From NCBI GenBank assembly GCA_903912795.1, contig CAIWIS010000422.1, forward strand, positions 1-6,088: DNA of 6,088 bases, in the 5' to 3' direction. How positions within the stretch are numbered: position 1 is the first letter of the stretch; every line of letters starts with the position of its first letter. A program made the position numbers and the translations under genes. Origin of the DNA: an uncultured Bacteroidales bacterium. GTDB lineage: Bacteria; Bacteroidota; Bacteroidia; Bacteroidales; Paludibacteraceae. Positions 5,158-6,088 of this stretch are shown piece by piece. Under the pieces are notes generated by a model. The model saw only the letters and a list, made by a program, of their open reading frames with translations, was not told where the DNA came from and did not search any database.

Positions 5158-5811
5158 ATGACATTTAAGAAAGATTATTCAAATAGTAAACCGTTGATTG
5201 ATAAACATTCACCCTCTCCTCTGGAGAGGGCTGGGGAGAGGTCACATATTAGCTGGAAACCCGGCACAATGATTTATCCGTTGCCGGCTGCGTTGATTTC
5301 GTGCGGAAGTAGCCCAGAAGATTACAATTTAATTACGTTAAGTTGGATGGGAACCATCTGTTCAAACCCACCAATGTGTTATATATCAGTGCGTCCGGAG
5401 CGACATTCGTACGAAATTATTAAAAAATCGGGGGAATTTGTTATTAACCTGACGAACGAAGATATGGCTTATGCCACTGATTGGTGTGGCGTGAAAAGTG
5501 GTAAAGATTTTAATAAATTTGCCGAAATGAAGCTTACTCCTATAAAAGGAGAAATGGTTGCTGCACCAATTATTCAGGAATCGCCGCTTTGTATCGAGTG
5601 TAAAGTGAAGGAAATCATACCGCTTGGTTCGCATGATATGTTTATTGCGGATGTTGTGAATGTTCAGGCCGATAGACAATATATTGACCCCGAGACAGAT
5701 ACATTCGATTTAAGTAAAGCGAAACTAATTGCTTATTCGCACGGACACTATTATAAATTAGGCGAAGAGATTGGTAAATTTGGTTGGACTGTACAAAAAA
5801 AGAAAAAATAG
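5158..5811 (+). CDS. Flavin reductase family protein with an in-frame repeat insert
   Basis: A 217-residue protein of the flavin reductase-like FMN-binding split-barrel family. Members bind FMN and often use NAD(P)H to reduce free flavin, but the partner here is unknown. The conserved core starts at about residue 32 (SWKPGTMIYPLPA) and includes NPPMCYISVRPERHS (70-84), ATDWCGVKSGKDF (106-118), GSHDMFIADV (157-166) and YSHGHYYKLG (193-202). It ends in a lysine tail. Before the core, residues 18-30 (SPSPLERAGERSH) are the translation of a palindromic element inserted in frame. The only ATG before the core is at 5158, since the next Met is M38 inside the core, so translation must run through the element. 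Relatives recalled from memory begin almost directly with the WKPGTM segment, making residues 1-31 an unusual extension. The gene follows pyrI by 66 bp and may share its transcript; the next ORF starts 6 bp after its stop. Confidence 0.88.
   Translation: MTFKKDYSNSKPLIDKHSPSPLERAGERSHISWKPGTMIYPLPAALISCGSSPEDYNLITLSWMGTICSNPPMCYISVRPERHSYEIIKKSGEFVINLTNEDMAYATDWCGVKSGKDFNKFAEMKLTPIKGEMVAAPIIQESPLCIECKVKEIIPLGSHDMFIADVVNVQADRQYIDPETDTFDLSKAKLIAYSHGHYYKLGEEIGKFGWTVQKKKK
5212..5242 (-). repeat. Palindromic element inside the flavin reductase gene (copy B)
   Basis: An inverted copy of 5092-5122 with 27 of 31 identical bases. It has the same perfect 8-bp arms, ccctctcc (5212-5219) and ggagaggg (5223-5230), here with a TCT loop, followed by ctggggagaggt. 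It is fully coding in the plus strand (residues about 19-29 of the flavin reductase) with no stop codon. Confidence 0.85.
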
Positions 5812-5817
5812 AAGACA

Positions 5818-6088
5818 TTGATTATCAGAATTATATTTTTCATATTACTTTCACTGAGTTGTTATAATCTGAATGCTCAGATTCAACTCTCGGCATATTC
5901 GGATGTTGGACATTCAAATATTTCGGATGGAGTTTATTTAAAAACAGCAGCTGATATTAGCTATAAATATCGACGATTCGAATTACAATCGGGCTTTCAA
6001 AACGATTTAATTAGCAATAATACAACATTGTTTTCGGGCTTTAAACTAAATGTTTCGCATTTTTTCAGGTTTAAACAAAAAGATTACA
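5818..6088 (+). CDS. 5' end of a probable secreted or outer-membrane beta-rich protein
   Basis: An open frame from TTG at 5818 runs 90 codons without a stop to the window edge. Residues 1-20 form a clear signal peptide: a short start with one Arg, the hydrophobic run IIFFILLSLSC, and a likely signal peptidase I site after NLNA, before Gln, a common Bacteroidota pattern. The Cys at residue 15 lacks a normal lipobox, so a lipoprotein is less likely. The mature part alternates polar and hydrophobic residues with many aromatics (DISYKYRRFELQSGFQ, FSGFKLNVSHFFRFKQ), as in outer-membrane beta-barrels. No in-frame ATG exists, and TTG at 5818 is the only usual start between the preceding TAG and the signal sequence. 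The TAG of the flavin reductase gene is 6 bp upstream in the same frame, so the genes are probably co-transcribed. I do not recognise the family. Confidence 0.7.
   Translation, partial: MIIRIIFFILLSLSCYNLNAQIQLSAYSDVGHSNISDGVYLKTAADISYKYRRFELQSGFQNDLISNNTTLFSGFKLNVSHFFRFKQKDY

Noticed and set aside
5092..5242. A CRISPR array or insertion sequence formed by the repeated palindromes.
   Set aside because: There are only two close copies, in opposite orientation, with no regular spacers, no transposase and no target-site duplication.

Overview
The window looks like chromosomal DNA from a Bacteroidota bacterium, probably Bacteroidales or a close relative. It is AT-rich, its start codons are preceded by A-rich stretches rather than Shine-Dalgarno sites, and its promoters carry the Bacteroidota -7 box (TAnnTTTGC). 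The pyrB-pyrI pair and the flavin reductase have the residue patterns I associate with that phylum, and GC-rich CCCTAACCC...GGAGAGGG palindromes sit between genes. The identification rests on recognition, not a search.

Left part, minus strand (1-3293). A long FAD-dependent dehydrogenase of the COG2509 type (1722-3293) is followed by a 428-bp non-coding stretch holding a probable terminator, two consecutive 33-bp dyads and a -7 promoter box. Then come a WbpP-type UDP-N-acetylhexosamine 4-epimerase (297-1268) and, 56 bp further on, the first 80 codons of a membrane protein that leaves the window. The epimerase points to surface polysaccharide synthesis.

Right part, plus strand (3426-6088). A promoter, a 32-codon leader ORF and a strong intrinsic terminator precede pyrB and pyrI, the catalytic and regulatory subunits of aspartate transcarbamoylase. 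The leader stop codon lies inside the 5' arm of the terminator stem and no second promoter is visible, so this reads as a transcription attenuator analogous in logic to enterobacterial pyrBI. Downstream are a flavin reductase family gene and, 6 bp after it, the start of a probable secreted or outer-membrane beta-rich protein with a TTG start.

Scattered element. Four copies of a short GC-rich palindromic element sit at gene borders: after the dehydrogenase, before pyrB, after pyrI, and inside the 5' end of the flavin reductase gene. The last copy is translated in frame, adding about 13 residues before the conserved core, much like Rickettsia palindromic elements. It is inverted relative to the copy about 90 bp upstream, so the two could pair around the start codon. 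The attenuator and the in-frame element are the most interesting things here.
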